Part shown: piece by piece, positions 34,258-48,547 of the stretch | How the letters are laid out: each line of letters starts with the position of its first letter | Position numbering within the stretch: the first letter of the stretch is position 1 | Position numbers and translations under genes: made by a program | Origin: Cyanobium gracile PCC 6307 | Lineage (GTDB): Bacteria; Cyanobacteriota; Cyanobacteriia; PCC-6307; Cyanobiaceae | Assembly: GCF_000316515.1 (NCBI RefSeq) | Contig: NC_019675.1 | Span: 2,629,964 to 2,693,963, forward strand | Reading direction: 5' to 3' | DNA length: 64,000 bases | The notes under the pieces: model-generated | What the model was told of the DNA's origin: nothing | What the model saw: the letters and a program-made list of their open reading frames with translations, nothing else | Databases searched by the model: none

Positions 34258-36098
34258 TGCCCCCCTGGCCCGGGTTGGGGCGCCGGCTCTGGTGGCTGGC
34301 CCTGGCCGCCCCCCTGCTGGCGGGCCTCGACCGGGCGCCCCTCACCCCCCTGGGCCAGGGTCCGCGGCTGCTCGACGACCAGCTCGGCCAGACCTTCTTC
34401 CAGCTGCGGGGGGCCCGCCCCGCCCCGGCCGACCCGGTGATCCTGGCCATCGACGCCGACTCCCTGGAGCTGGGGGACCTGCTGGCCCCCGGGGAACGCC
34501 AGGCGTCGTCCCTGTGGCGCCAGATGGGGCCCTGGCCCTGGCCCCGGGCCCTGCAGGCCCGGCTGGCGGCCCATGTGCTGGAGCAGGGGGCGGCCCGGGT
34601 GCTGTTCAACATCGAGTACAGCCAGCCCAGCCGCTTCGGCCCCGCCGACGACCGGGCCTTCGCCACCACCCTGGCCCCCTGGCGCCAGCGCGTGCACCTG
34701 GCGGCGGTGTACGGCGTACAGGAGGAGGGGGGGCTGGTGCAGAGCCGGCTGCGGCTGCCCATCCACGCCATGGGTGCCCCCGGCCTCACCACCCTGCTCC
34801 AGTCGCCGCGGGGGGTGGTGGAGGCGGTGCCGGGGCAGGACTGGATCGAGGCGCGGCTGGGCGATTTCCCGCCGCCCCTGCCCCGGCCGATGGCCTTCCT
34901 GGTGCGCCCGGCGCCGCCGCCGCCGGCGCCGATGGGGCTCGACTTTCCCGGTCCCGCCGGCACCATGCCCCGCGTGCCGGCCTGGAAGCTGCTGGAGGCA
35001 CCGCCGTCCACCTGGCGGGGGCGCACGGTGCTGATCGGCGTCACGGCCCCGGGCCTGGGGGATCTGCAGGAGACGCCCTTCGGCCCTATGGCCGGCACCG
35101 AGATCCAGGCGGTGGCCGTCGCCAACGTGCTCCAGGGCCGGGGGCTGGGGCGGCTGCCCCTGGCGGGGGACGGGCTGCTGCTGCTGGGCTGGGGCGCCCT
35201 GGCGGGGCTGCTGCTGCGGCGTCCCGCCAGTGCCGGCGGCACCCTGCAGCTGGCGCTGGCCCTGGCCGGCGGGGTCCTGCTCGCCGGCTGGGCGGTGTGG
35301 GCCCTGGCCCTCCTGCGCCTGCCCCTGGCCGCCCTGCTGCTGGCCCCCGTGGCCGGGGGCGGGGTGCGGGCCGTGGGCCAGGGGCTGGCGGAGAGCCGGG
35401 AGCGGGCCTACCTGCACCAGGTGCTGAGCCGGCGCGTCTCCCCCACCCTGCTGCGCGACATCCTGCGCAGCCCCGGGCCGCTGTGGAACCAGGCGGTGGG
35501 CAGCCGGGCCCGCTGCGCTGTGTTGTTCAGCGACCTGGTGGGGTTCACGCCCCTGAGTGCGGTGCTGGAGCCCGCCGAGCTGTTCGCCCTGCTCAACCGC
35601 TACTTCGAGGCCATGGCCGCGGCGGTGCTGGAGCAGGAGGGCCTGCTCGACAAGTTCATCGGTGATGCGGTGATGGCGGAGTTCGGGGTGCCCCGCAGCC
35701 GGGGGGATGCCGAGGAGGCCCGGGCCGCGGTGCGGGCCGCCCTGGCCATGCAGGAGCGGCTGGAGGCGCTCAACGTCGAGCTGGCCGCGGCGGGTACCCC
35801 GCCGCTGCGGCATGGGATCGGGCTCCATTTCGGCGAGGTGATCGCCGGCAACCTGGGCTCCTCCCAGCGCCTGGAGTTCACCGTCGTGGGGGCCAGCGTC
35901 AACGTGGCCAGCCGCCTGGAGGGGCTGACGCGCCTGTTCCCCGAGCACCCGATCCTGATCAGCGGCGACCTGCTGGCGCTGCTGCCGGAGGAGCTGGAGG
36001 TGCTGCCGCTGGGGAGCCACCGGATCAAGGGCTGGCCCGTGCCCCTGGAGGTGTATGCCCTCAAGGGGCTGCGGCCGGTGGGGGCCGGTCCGGGCTAG
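34257..36098 (+). CDS. CHASE2-domain class III cyclase lacking the adenine-selecting Asp
   Basis: This 613-residue protein has the same plan as its two paralogues: helix near 10-22, CHASE2 (about 42-290; VILAIDADSLELGD, WPRALQARLAAHVL, VLIGVTAPGLGDLQ), helices about 305-375, and a cyclase domain (about 415-600). Metal residues D426 (VLFSDLVGFT) and D470 (DKFIGDAVMAEFG) and K466 remain, and so do the transition-state N549 and R553. The Asp that normally recognises adenine in the GD-x-VN motif is Ala (A546 in EFTVVGASVNVASRLE). Either the substrate is altered or activity is weak. It shares its first base with the FecR stop and its last four with the convergent thiO gene. Confidence 0.9.
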   Translation: MPPWPGLGRRLWWLALAAPLLAGLDRAPLTPLGQGPRLLDDQLGQTFFQLRGARPAPADPVILAIDADSLELGDLLAPGERQASSLWRQMGPWPWPRALQARLAAHVLEQGAARVLFNIEYSQPSRFGPADDRAFATTLAPWRQRVHLAAVYGVQEEGGLVQSRLRLPIHAMGAPGLTTLLQSPRGVVEAVPGQDWIEARLGDFPPPLPRPMAFLVRPAPPPPAPMGLDFPGPAGTMPRVPAWKLLEAPPSTWRGRTVLIGVTAPGLGDLQETPFGPMAGTEIQAVAVANVLQGRGLGRLPLAGDGLLLLGWGALAGLLLRRPASAGGTLQLALALAGGVLLAGWAVWALALLRLPLAALLLAPVAGGGVRAVGQGLAESRERAYLHQVLSRRVSPTLLRDILRSPGPLWNQAVGSRARCAVLFSDLVGFTPLSAVLEPAELFALLNRYFEAMAAAVLEQEGLLDKFIGDAVMAEFGVPRSRGDAEEARAAVRAALAMQERLEALNVELAAAGTPPLRHGIGLHFGEVIAGNLGSSQRLEFTVVGASVNVASRLEGLTRLFPEHPILISGDLLALLPEELEVLPLGSHRIKGWPVPLEVYALKGLRPVGAGPG

Positions 36099-37243
36099 GC
36101 CGCCGCCGGGAACGGCCGGTCCCAGCGGAAGGGCGCCAGCAGGGCGTCGCCCGCCGCGTCGGCCCCGGAGCCGTGGGCGGCCGCGGTGATCGCCGCCGCG
36201 ATCCGCTCTGCGGTGATGGCCGCCAGCAGCACGCCGTTGCGGTGGTGGCCCGTGGCCAGCCAGAGCCCCTCGATCGGTCCGGGGCCCAGCAGCGGCGCAT
36301 CGTCGGGGGTGCCGGGGCGGAAGCCCCACCAGCGCTCCATCGGCGGCCACAGGGCCGCCTCCGGCAGCAGGGCGGCGATGCCGGCCTGCAGCTGCTTCTG
36401 GCCCTCGGGGGTGAGGCCGTCGTCGAAGCCGGCCTGCGGTTCGCTGGTGGCGCCCACCACCAGGAGGCCGTCCTCCCGCGGCACCAGGTAGGTGCCGGGC
36501 CCGAACAGGACCCGCTCCAGGCTGGCTCTGGGGCCCTGCAGTGACAGCATCTGCCCCTTCACCGGGTGCACCGGCAGCGACGGCAGCAGCCGGCCACTCC
36601 AGGCGCCGCAGGCGAGCACGGCCGTGCTGGCGGCGATGGCGTGCTCGCCCCCCTCGGCCCGGCGCAGCCGCACCCCCCGTAGGCGTCCGCCGTCGCCGGT
36701 GAGCAGCTCCAGCACCTCGGTGCCCTCCTCGAAGCGCACCCCCAGGGCCACGCAGGCCCGCTCCAGGGCGCGCATCAGGCGGCGGCGGTTGTCGATCTGC
36801 CCGTCCTGGGCGAACAGCAGACCCGCCCGCCAGGCGGGTCCGAGCCCCGGCACCTGCCGCTCCAGGCCCGCCCGGTCGAGGGGCTCGCCGAAGGGGGCCG
36901 TGGGGTAGGCATCACGCTCGGCGGCTGTGGTGAAGGGGACGACGATGCCGCAGGGCCGCAGGTCGCAGGGGAGGCCGCTGTCGGCCTCGATGCGGGCCAC
37001 CCAGGCCGGCACCCGCTCCAGGCTGGCCTGGCCCAGGGCCAGCATCGGCCCGCTGAGCCCCTCGGCGTGGGGGGCCAGCATGCCGGCGGCCACGAAGCCG
37101 GCCGCCTCGCTGCGGCGGCGGCTGAGCACGGTGGCGGGGCGGCCGAGGCGGGCCAGCTGGTGGGCGATGGCCAGGCCCATCAGGCCGCCACCGAGGATCA
37201 GCACGGATTCGGCGTCGGGAGGGGGGCCAGCCAGGGCGCTCAT
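36095..37243 (-). CDS. thiO: Glycine oxidase ThiO / DadA-type FAD oxidoreductase
   Basis: This 382-residue FAD-dependent amino-acid oxidase has the N-terminal dinucleotide fold (VLILGGGLMGLAIAHQLARLG, about 14-34), an AAGMLAPHAEG segment typical of ThiO, then PVKGQMLSLQG, VPREDGLLVVGATSEPQAGFD and the C-terminal FRPGTPDDAPLLGP / LATGHHRNGVLLA. ThiO oxidises glycine to iminoglycine for thiazole synthesis of thiamine. In some cyanobacteria thiO is fused to thiG; here it stands alone. It is convergent with the CHASE2 cyclase (4 bp overlap) and divergent from gatB. Confidence 0.88.
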   Translation of the reverse strand: MSALAGPPPDAESVLILGGGLMGLAIAHQLARLGRPATVLSRRRSEAAGFVAAGMLAPHAEGLSGPMLALGQASLERVPAWVARIEADSGLPCDLRPCGIVVPFTTAAERDAYPTAPFGEPLDRAGLERQVPGLGPAWRAGLLFAQDGQIDNRRRLMRALERACVALGVRFEEGTEVLELLTGDGGRLRGVRLRRAEGGEHAIAASTAVLACGAWSGRLLPSLPVHPVKGQMLSLQGPRASLERVLFGPGTYLVPREDGLLVVGATSEPQAGFDDGLTPEGQKQLQAGIAALLPEAALWPPMERWWGFRPGTPDDAPLLGPGPIEGLWLATGHHRNGVLLAAITAERIAAAITAAAHGSGADAAGDALLAPFRWDRPFPAAA

Positions 37244-37353
37244 CTCCAGCTCGGAAGGCCCCCATTCAAGCGGCCGCCTGCCGCTGCCTAGGATCGCCCC
37301 CAGTGCCTCCGGCCGAGCGCGGGGGGCCGACAGCGCCGGCAGGACTCGCGACC

Positions 37354-38827
37354 ATGGCTGAAGGGAACAGGGCAGAAGGCAACGGGACCGGGGCCTGGGA
37401 GGCCGTGATCGGCCTGGAGACCCACGTGCAGCTGGGCACCGCCAGCAAGATCTTCACCGCCGCCTCCACCAGCTTCGGCGACGACCCCAACACCCACATC
37501 GACCCAGTGGTGTGCGGTCTGCCGGGCACCCTGCCGGTGCTGAATCAGAAGGTGCTCGAGTACGCGGTCAAGGCGTCGCTGGCCCTGAATCTGCAGGTGG
37601 CCGAGCACAGCAAGTTCGACCGCAAGCAGTACTTCTATCCCGACCTGCCCAAGAACTACCAGATCTCCCAGTACGACCAGCCGATCGCCGAGAACGGCTG
37701 GATCGAGGTGGAGGTGGCCGAGAAGGGCAAGGAGACGTATCTGAAAAAGGTGGGCATCGAGCGGCTGCACATGGAGGAGGACGCCGGCAAGCTCGTCCAC
37801 GCCGGCAGCGACCGCCTGGCGGGCTCCACCCACTCCCTGGTGGATTACAACCGGGCCGGCGTCGCCCTGGCCGAGATCGTCTCCAAGCCGGACCTGCGCA
37901 CGGGCCGGGAAGCCGCCGAGTACGCCTCGGAGATCCGCCGCATCATGCGGTATCTGGGCGTCAGCGACGGCAACATGCAGGAGGGGTCCCTGCGCTGTGA
38001 CGTCAACATCTCCGTGCGCCGCGGCCCGGACGCCCCCTTCGGCGTGAAGGTGGAGATCAAGAACATGAACTCCTTCTCGGCGATCCAGAAGGCCATCGAT
38101 TTCGAGATCGCCCGCCAGATCAAGGCCTACGAAGCCGGTGAGCCGGTGGTGCAGGAGACGCGCCTCTGGGACGAGACCAAGCAGCTCACCAGGAGCATGC
38201 GCAGCAAGGAGGGGGCCTCCGACTACCGCTACTTCCCGGACCCGGATCTGGGGCCGATCGAGGTGAGCCCCGAGCAGCGGGAAAGCTGGCGCGCCGAGCT
38301 GCCGGAACTGCCGGCGGCCAAGCGCCACCGCTATGCCGAGAGCCTGGGGCTCTCCATCTACGACGCCCGGGTGCTCACCGATGAGCGGCCCATGGCCGAG
38401 TACTTCGAGGCGGCCGTCGCCGCCGGGGGCGACCCCAAGGCGGTGGCCAACTGGGTCACCGGCGACATCGCTGCCCACGTGAACGCAAACCGGCTGTCGA
38501 TCGCTGAGCTGCCGCTCAAGCCCGAGCAGCTGGCCGAGATGGTGCAGCTGATCGAGGGTGGCACCATCAGCGGCAAGATCGCCAAGGACCTGCTGCCCGA
38601 ACTGCTCGAGAAGGGCGGCTCGGTGGCGGCGATCGTGGAGGCCCGCGGCCTGGGCATGATCAGCGACCCGGCGGCGATCACCGCCATCGTCGACGAGCTG
38701 CTGGCGGCCCACCCGGAGGAGGTGGCGGCCTTCCGCGGCGGCAAGACCAAGCTGCAGGGCTTCTTTGTCGGCCAGCTGATGAAGCGCACCGGCGGCCGCG
38801 CCGACCCCAAGCTGGCCAACCGGATCC

Positions 38828-38850
<23 letters not shown>
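37354..38850 (+). CDS. gatB: Aspartyl/glutamyl-tRNA amidotransferase subunit B
   Basis: This 498-residue subunit of the GatCAB transamidosome corrects Glu-tRNA-Gln (and Asp-tRNA-Asn) to the cognate amide. Strong family segments: VIGLETHVQLGTASKIF, FDRKQYFYPDLPKNYQISQYDQPI, RLHMEEDAGKLVH, LVDYNRAGVALAEIVSKPD, QEGSLRCDVNISVR, KVEIKNMNSFSAIQKAI, ASDYRYFPDPDLGPIEV, and the C-terminal YqeY-like tail ending QLKG. I chose ATG 37354 because the upstream in-frame residues are not conserved. Its 3' end overlaps the convergent coaE by 23 bp. Confidence 0.97.
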
Positions 38851-39442
<592 letters not shown>

Positions 39443-39528
39443 CGGGCCAGTCTGGGCCGGCCGGTGCCGGCGCCGGTGGCGGCGCACGATCCTCGCCGTT
39501 TCAGGATGGCGCCAGTGGCCGCTCCGCC

Positions 39529-40758
39529 TTGACCCACCCCTGGACCCCGATCCCCGGCGGCGTCACCGCCCCGCAGGGCTTCCTGGCCGCCGCCGTCACC
39601 GCCGGCCTCAAGGCCTCCGGCAAGCCGGATCTCAGCCTGTTGCTGGCCCCGCCCGGCGCCGTCTGCGCCGGCACCTTCACCACCTCGCTGGTGCGGGCCG
39701 CCTGCGTGGATCTGTGCGCCGAGCGCCTGGAGTCCGGCGGCGGCCACGCCCGGGCGGTGCTCACCAACTCGGGGCAGGCCAACGCCTGCACCGGTGAGCG
39801 CGGCCTGGCCGACAGCCTGCGGGCCACCGCCGAGCTGGCCGGACGGCTGGGCCTGGCGCCCGAAGCGGTGCTGATCTGCTCCACCGGCGTCATCGGCGTG
39901 CCGATCCCGATGCAGACGCTGCTGGCGGGGCTCGATCCCCTGGTGGCGGCCCTGGGCCCCGATGGCGGCGGCGCCGCCGCCCAGGCGATCCTCACCACCG
40001 ACCTGGTGGCCAAGGAGATCGCCCTGGAGGCCCAGCTCGGCGGCCGCACGGTGCGGATCGGCGGCATGGCCAAGGGCTCGGGGATGATCCACCCCGATAT
40101 GGCCACGATGCTGGGCTACCTCACCTGCGACGCCGGCGTGCCGGCCGATGTCTGGCAGGACATGGTGAAGCGGGCAGTGGATCGCTCCTTCAACGCCATC
40201 ACGGTGGACGGCGACACCAGCACCAACGACACGTACCTGGCTTTTGCCGCCGGCGAGCCCCTGGGCCCGGAGAACTTCGCGGCACTGGAGGCCGGCCTGA
40301 CGGCGGTGTCGCAGCACCTGGCCCGGGCGATCGCTCGCGACGGCGAGGGCGCCACCTGCCTGATCGCGGTGCAGGTGGAGGGCGCCACCGATGACGCCGG
40401 CGCCCGCGCCATCGCCCGCACCGTGGCCGGCTCGTCGCTGGTGAAGTGCGCCGTCCACGGCCGCGACCCCAACTGGGGCCGGATCGTGGCCGCCGCGGGC
40501 CGGGCCGGGGTGGCCTTTGACCCGCAGGCCGTGGCCCTGTGGCTGGGGGAGCACCAGCTGATGGCGGCGGGCCAGCCCCTGGCCTTCGACCGCCCGGCCG
40601 CCTCCGCCTACCTGAAGGCCCGGGCCGCCGGGGCCTATCTGGCCGACGACACGGTGGCGATCCGGCTGCGGGTCGGCGAGGGCCCGGGCAGCGGCCTGGC
40701 CTGGGGCTGCGACCTCTCGGATCAGTACGTACGCATCAACGCCGACTACACCACCTGA
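39529..40758 (+). CDS. argJ: Bifunctional ornithine acetyltransferase/N-acetylglutamate synthase
   Basis: This 409-residue ArgJ precursor cleaves itself before a conserved Thr (T193 in MATMLGYLTCDA), giving alpha and beta chains. It recycles acetyl groups in arginine synthesis, and the glutamate acetylation step applies to bifunctional members. Other landmarks: TNSGQANACTG, STGVIGVPIP, GGMAKGSGMIHPDMATM, DGDTSTNDT, GRDPNWGRIVAAAGRAGV and the C-terminal SDQYVRINADYTT. The start is TTG (MTHPWTPIPGG). The TTG is odd but is the only in-frame option with the standard N-terminus. Confidence 0.95.
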   Translation: MTHPWTPIPGGVTAPQGFLAAAVTAGLKASGKPDLSLLLAPPGAVCAGTFTTSLVRAACVDLCAERLESGGGHARAVLTNSGQANACTGERGLADSLRATAELAGRLGLAPEAVLICSTGVIGVPIPMQTLLAGLDPLVAALGPDGGGAAAQAILTTDLVAKEIALEAQLGGRTVRIGGMAKGSGMIHPDMATMLGYLTCDAGVPADVWQDMVKRAVDRSFNAITVDGDTSTNDTYLAFAAGEPLGPENFAALEAGLTAVSQHLARAIARDGEGATCLIAVQVEGATDDAGARAIARTVAGSSLVKCAVHGRDPNWGRIVAAAGRAGVAFDPQAVALWLGEHQLMAAGQPLAFDRPAASAYLKARAAGAYLADDTVAIRLRVGEGPGSGLAWGCDLSDQYVRINADYTT

Positions 40759-40804
40759 GTCGACCGGCCCGCGCCGACTGGTGCGCCGGCCCCATCCGGG
40801 CAAG

Positions 40805-41410
40805 ATGGCAGCGCATGTGCTGACGTCGATGGTCACGGCCAGGCCCCCTTCCCGTCCCGGCGGTGCCCCTCCACGGGGAGCGCCCCCCGCGGGCAAGCAG
40901 CGGGCGGGGGGCCGCCCCGCCTGGGACTGGCGGCTGTGGGCGATCGTGGGGCTCTGCTTCGGGGTTGGCTACGCCGCCAGCCTGCGCCTGCTGAGCCTCG
41001 GCGGCCCCGAGGAGGGGGGCGCCAGCCAGCGCTTCGATGTGCAGCCCGCCCCGGGGACGACGCTCGATTCCCTGCGCCAGCGCTTCGGCGGCGACGCCCG
41101 CGAGATCCGCGGCGATCTCGACCTGCTTGAGCTGGAGCAGGAGCAGAAGCAGGAGGCGGCCGCGATTGAGGAGCGCCGGCGTCAGATGGAGGAGCGGGAC
41201 GCCCAGGAACGCCAGCGCCTGCTCGAGGGCGCTGAGACGCCCCCGACCGACCAGCCGGCCGCGCCCGGGGCCGCCGATGCCGGGCTCCCGGCGGTCCCTG
41301 TCCTGCCGCCGCCGCGCACGCCACCGGCCCGCGAGCGGGAGGAGGCCGGCCCGGCGCCGATCGCCCCGCCGCCGCTGAGCGCCCCACCGGCCCCCGGAAG
41401 CCAGCCCTGA
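40805..41410 (+). CDS. Hypothetical single-pass membrane protein
   Basis: I recognise no family for this protein of about 201 residues. After a basic Pro/Gly-rich N-terminus comes one membrane helix (RLWAIVGLCFGVGYAASLRLL), then a charged helical stretch (LDLLELEQEQKQEAAAIEERRRQMEERDAQERQRLL) likely to form a coiled coil, and a Pro/Ala-rich tail. The N-out/C-in topology is unclear. The start is ambiguous (ATG 40805 or ATG 40829). It stands before a small hypothetical gene and the ABC1 kinase on the same strand, 34 bp from the next gene, so one operon is likely. Confidence 0.5.
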   Translation: MAAHVLTSMVTARPPSRPGGAPPRGAPPAGKQRAGGRPAWDWRLWAIVGLCFGVGYAASLRLLSLGGPEEGGASQRFDVQPAPGTTLDSLRQRFGGDAREIRGDLDLLELEQEQKQEAAAIEERRRQMEERDAQERQRLLEGAETPPTDQPAAPGAADAGLPAVPVLPPPRTPPAREREEAGPAPIAPPPLSAPPAPGSQP

Positions 41411-41444
41411 TCTGCCACAGTTCGGTGATCCGTCCGGCCAAGTC

Positions 41445-41786
41445 ATGAGCGCGCCGCAGTCCCTCGCCAAGGCGGCCATGAACCGCCTGGCCGCCCGCCT
41501 GGGCAGCGGCCTGGCCGATGTGGCCGCCACCCTGGCGGCCCTCGCCCAGGAGGCCCCCGCCAGGGTGCAGCAGGAGCTGAGTCTGTTCTGGGAGGAGGTG
41601 TCGATGGAAGCGCAACGAATCGAGAACGACCGCGACGCCGGTGCCGCAGGGTCCCGGGGCGGCGCCGCCGAGGATCCCCAGGAGCGCATCGATGCCCTTC
41701 GGGCCAAGGTGGCCGAACTCTCCCGGCGCCTCGACCGGATGCCCGCCGCCCCCGATGGTCCGCCGCGGTCTCCGGGGCAGCCCTGA
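41445..41786 (+). CDS. Small conserved hypothetical protein upstream of ABC1 kinase
   Basis: This 113-residue protein looks largely helical: an N-terminal amphipathic region with AAMNRLAARLGSGLADVAATLAAL, a middle segment QQELSLFWEEVSMEAQRIE, and a C-terminal helix with DPQERIDALRAKVAELSRRLDRM suggesting a coiled coil. No motif is recognised. Its TGA overlaps the ABC1 kinase ATG by one base (TGATG), so it is translated with the kinase and is probably functionally linked. Confidence comes from that coupling. Confidence 0.55.
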   Translation: MSAPQSLAKAAMNRLAARLGSGLADVAATLAALAQEAPARVQQELSLFWEEVSMEAQRIENDRDAGAAGSRGGAAEDPQERIDALRAKVAELSRRLDRMPAAPDGPPRSPGQP

Positions 41787-43483
41787 TGGCGGCCCTCTCC
41801 ACCCCCGGGATCCTGCTGTCCCGCCTCTGGCGTTCGCTGCGCATCTGGCGCCTCGTGCTCCAACTGCTGGCCGGCCTCTGGTGGGATGCCCGGCCCTGGA
41901 CCTACCCGGGCGGACGCACCCCCGAACGCCAGGCCATCCGCCAGCGCCGTCGGGCCCGCTGGCTCACGGCCCAGTTCCTCGAGCTCGGTTCCGCCTTCAT
42001 CAAGCTCGGCCAGCTGCTCTCGGCCCGCCCCGACGTTCTCCCCGCCGACGTGGTGGAGGAACTGGCCCATCTGCAGGACCGGGTGCCGGCGTTCCCCTTC
42101 CCCGTCGTGGAGTCCCTGCTGGAGCAGGAGCTGGGGGAGCGGCGGGCCGAGATCATCGATCTGGAGGTCATGCCTCTTGGCTCGGCCAGCCTGGCCCAGG
42201 TGCACCGGGCCAGCCTGCGCAGCGGCCGCCAGGTGGTGTTCAAGGTGCAGCGGCCGGGGCTGGAGCGCCTGTTCCGCCTCGATCTGGAGGTGCTGCAGCA
42301 GGTGGCGGCCGCGGTGCAGCGCCATCCCCGCTGGGGCGCCGGCCGTGACTGGGTGGGCATCGCCAAGGAGTGCCGGCGGGTGCTGCTGCGGGAGCTCGAT
42401 TTCCGCCTCGAGGCCGAGCACGCCGCCCGGTTCCGCCAGCAGTTCCTCGACGACCCCGGCATCCGCATCCCGGCGGTGGTCTGGGAACTGAGCTCCCGGC
42501 GGGTGCTCTGCCTCGACTACGTCCCCGGCATCAAGATCAACGACCGGGAGGCCCTGGTGCGCGCCGGCATCGATCCGGCGGCCATTGCCGAGAAGGGGGC
42601 GGCCAGCTACCTGCAGCAGCTGGTCCGCTTCGGCTTCTTCCATGCCGACCCCCACCCCGGCAACCTCGCGGTCGCCAGCGACGGGGCGCTGATCTACTAC
42701 GACTTCGGCATGATGGGCCAGATCTCCGAGCGGCTGCGCAGCAGGCTCGGGCGGATGGTGCGGGCCGCGGCGGCCCGGGATGCCGCCTCCCTGGTGGATG
42801 AGCTGCAGCAGGCCGGGCTGATCGCCGCGGGCATCGACCAGGGGCCGGTGCGGCGGCTGGTGCGGGTGATGCTCACCGAAGCCCTCACGCCACCCTTCAG
42901 CGCCAACGTCATCGACAAGCTCTCCGGTGACCTCTACGAACTCGTCTACGGCCAGCCGTTCCGGCTGCCGCCCGAGCTGATCTTCGTGATGCGGGCCCTC
43001 TCCACCTTCGAGGGGGTGGGCCGCAGCCTCGATCCGGGCTTTAGCCTGATCGCCATCGCCCGTCCCTACCTGTTGCCCCTCATGACCGCCAGCGGCAACG
43101 GCCCCAACGAACTGTTCAGCGAGCTCTCCCGCCAGGCGGCCGAAGTGGGCAGCCGCGCCTTCGGGATCCCCCGGCGGCTGGACGAGAGCCTGGCCCGCAT
43201 CGAACAGGGGGATCTCCAGGTGCTGATCCGCGCCGGCGAAACCGATCGCCTGCTGCGGCGCCTGGCCCTGGCCCAGCAGAGCGCCGGCCAGTCGTTCCTG
43301 CTCGGCGCCCTGGCGGTGGCGGCCTCGGTGCTGGCGGTGAGCGGTCGCCCCGTGCTCACCGCCGTGCCCCTGGTGCTGGCGGTGCCCCTCACCGCCGGCT
43401 GGCTGAAGATGCAGGCCCGCCTCCAGCGCGATGGCCGCCTGGATCAGCTGCCCGGTGTGGCGGCCCCGGCCCGGCCGGACTGA
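41786..43483 (+). CDS. ABC1 (UbiB/ADCK-type) atypical kinase
   Basis: This 565-residue protein has the KxGQ motif of the family ([16 protein letters not shown], about 72-87), the Ala-rich nucleotide loop [11 protein letters not shown], the lysine in VVFKVQRPG, the catalytic-loop-like [13 protein letters not shown] and the metal-binding DFGMMG. Two C-terminal membrane helices (about 495-545) anchor it. UbiB/ADCK proteins support lipid and quinone homeostasis; in photosynthetic organisms they regulate plastoquinone and tocopherol metabolism. It is translationally coupled to the upstream small gene and convergent with eno. Confidence 0.92.
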   Translation: MAALSTPGILLSRLWRSLRIWRLVLQLLAGLWWDARPWTYPGGRTPERQAIRQRRRARWLTAQFLELGSAFIKLGQLLSARPDVLPADVVEELAHLQDRVPAFPFPVVESLLEQELGERRAEIIDLEVMPLGSASLAQVHRASLRSGRQVVFKVQRPGLERLFRLDLEVLQQVAAAVQRHPRWGAGRDWVGIAKECRRVLLRELDFRLEAEHAARFRQQFLDDPGIRIPAVVWELSSRRVLCLDYVPGIKINDREALVRAGIDPAAIAEKGAASYLQQLVRFGFFHADPHPGNLAVASDGALIYYDFGMMGQISERLRSRLGRMVRAAAARDAASLVDELQQAGLIAAGIDQGPVRRLVRVMLTEALTPPFSANVIDKLSGDLYELVYGQPFRLPPELIFVMRALSTFEGVGRSLDPGFSLIAIARPYLLPLMTASGNGPNELFSELSRQAAEVGSRAFGIPRRLDESLARIEQGDLQVLIRAGETDRLLRRLALAQQSAGQSFLLGALAVAASVLAVSGRPVLTAVPLVLAVPLTAGWLKMQARLQRDGRLDQLPGVAAPARPD

Positions 43484-43517
43484 GCCGGGCCGGGCGCGGA
43501 CCCAAGCAAGCTGCGAC

Positions 43518-44837
<1,320 letters not shown>

Positions 44838-44915
44838 CTATGGGGGGCCCCACGCCCCTGCCTGTGTTCCCTGCGCCACCCCTCTCGTCAGAATGGCCCC
44901 ACTGGTGCACCGCCG

Positions 44916-45306
44916 ATGCGACTCCTCCACACCATGCTCCGGGTGGGCGATCTGGAGCGCTCCCTGCGCTTCTACACCGAGGTGCTGGGCATGAAGCTGC
45001 TGCGCCGCAAGGACTATCCCGGCGGCGCCTACACCCTGGCCTTTGTGGGCTACGGCGACGAGACGGACACCACCGTGCTCGAGCTCACCCACAACTGGGA
45101 CACCAGCGCCTACGAGATCGGCACGGGGTTCGGCCATCTGGCCATCGGTGTCGATGACATCTACGCCACCTGCGCGGCGATCGCCGCCAAGGGCGGCCGG
45201 GTGGTCCGGGAGCCCGGCCCGAAGCAGCACGGCACCACCGTGCTCGCCTTCGTGGAGGATCCCGACGGCTACAAGGTGGAACTGATCCAGACGTCGTCCC
45301 CCTCCG

Positions 45307-45317
<11 letters not shown>
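44916..45317 (+). CDS. gloA: Lactoylglutathione lyase (glyoxalase I)
   Basis: This 133-residue metalloenzyme isomerises the methylglyoxal-glutathione hemithioacetal to lactoylglutathione, a detoxification step. The expected metal ligands are present: H5 (LLHTML), E56 (VLELTHN), H74 (FGHLAIGV) and E122 (YKVELI). The single VOC-type unit works as a dimer. Its TGA lies inside the start of the ClpB-paralogue gene, which begins 11 bp earlier, so the two may be translated in tandem. Confidence 0.95.
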
Positions 45318-48204
<2,887 letters not shown>

Positions 48205-48214
48205 TCGTTTGTCG

Positions 48215-48547
48215 ATGTCTGCCGACACCAGGGCAGCCATCGGAATCCACACCGTGGAACCCATTCCCCCCGTCACCACCACCACGAGCAGTCCCGACGG
48301 GCCCCTGGCCCGGGGGAACGGCACGTCCGAACCGGACGAGGCCCCGGACGGCTTCCCCTCCGAGGAGAGGGAGCCCACCGGCTTCGTGGCGGTGACGCTC
48401 GCGGAGCTGCGCAAGGTCGTCTGGCCGAGCCGTCAGCAGCTGTTCAGCGAATCGGTGGCGGTGATCCTGATGGTGAGCCTTTCGGCCGCCGCGATCGCCG
48501 CGATCGACCGCTTCTATCACTGGGGATCGACCCAGATCTTCCGTTGA
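48215..48547 (+). CDS. secE: Preprotein translocase subunit SecE
   Basis: This 110-residue protein has a hydrophilic, acidic N-terminal extension and the SecE core near the C-terminus: FVAVTLAELRKVVWPSRQQLFSESVAVILMV then one membrane helix (VILMVSLSAAAIAAIDRFY). It stabilises SecY. The VWPSRQQ motif is diagnostic. ATG 48215 is chosen; TTG 48209 in the same frame is possible. Its TGA overlaps the nusG ATG by one base, so the pair is coupled as in most bacteria. Confidence 0.93.
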   Translation: MSADTRAAIGIHTVEPIPPVTTTTSSPDGPLARGNGTSEPDEAPDGFPSEEREPTGFVAVTLAELRKVVWPSRQQLFSESVAVILMVSLSAAAIAAIDRFYHWGSTQIFR

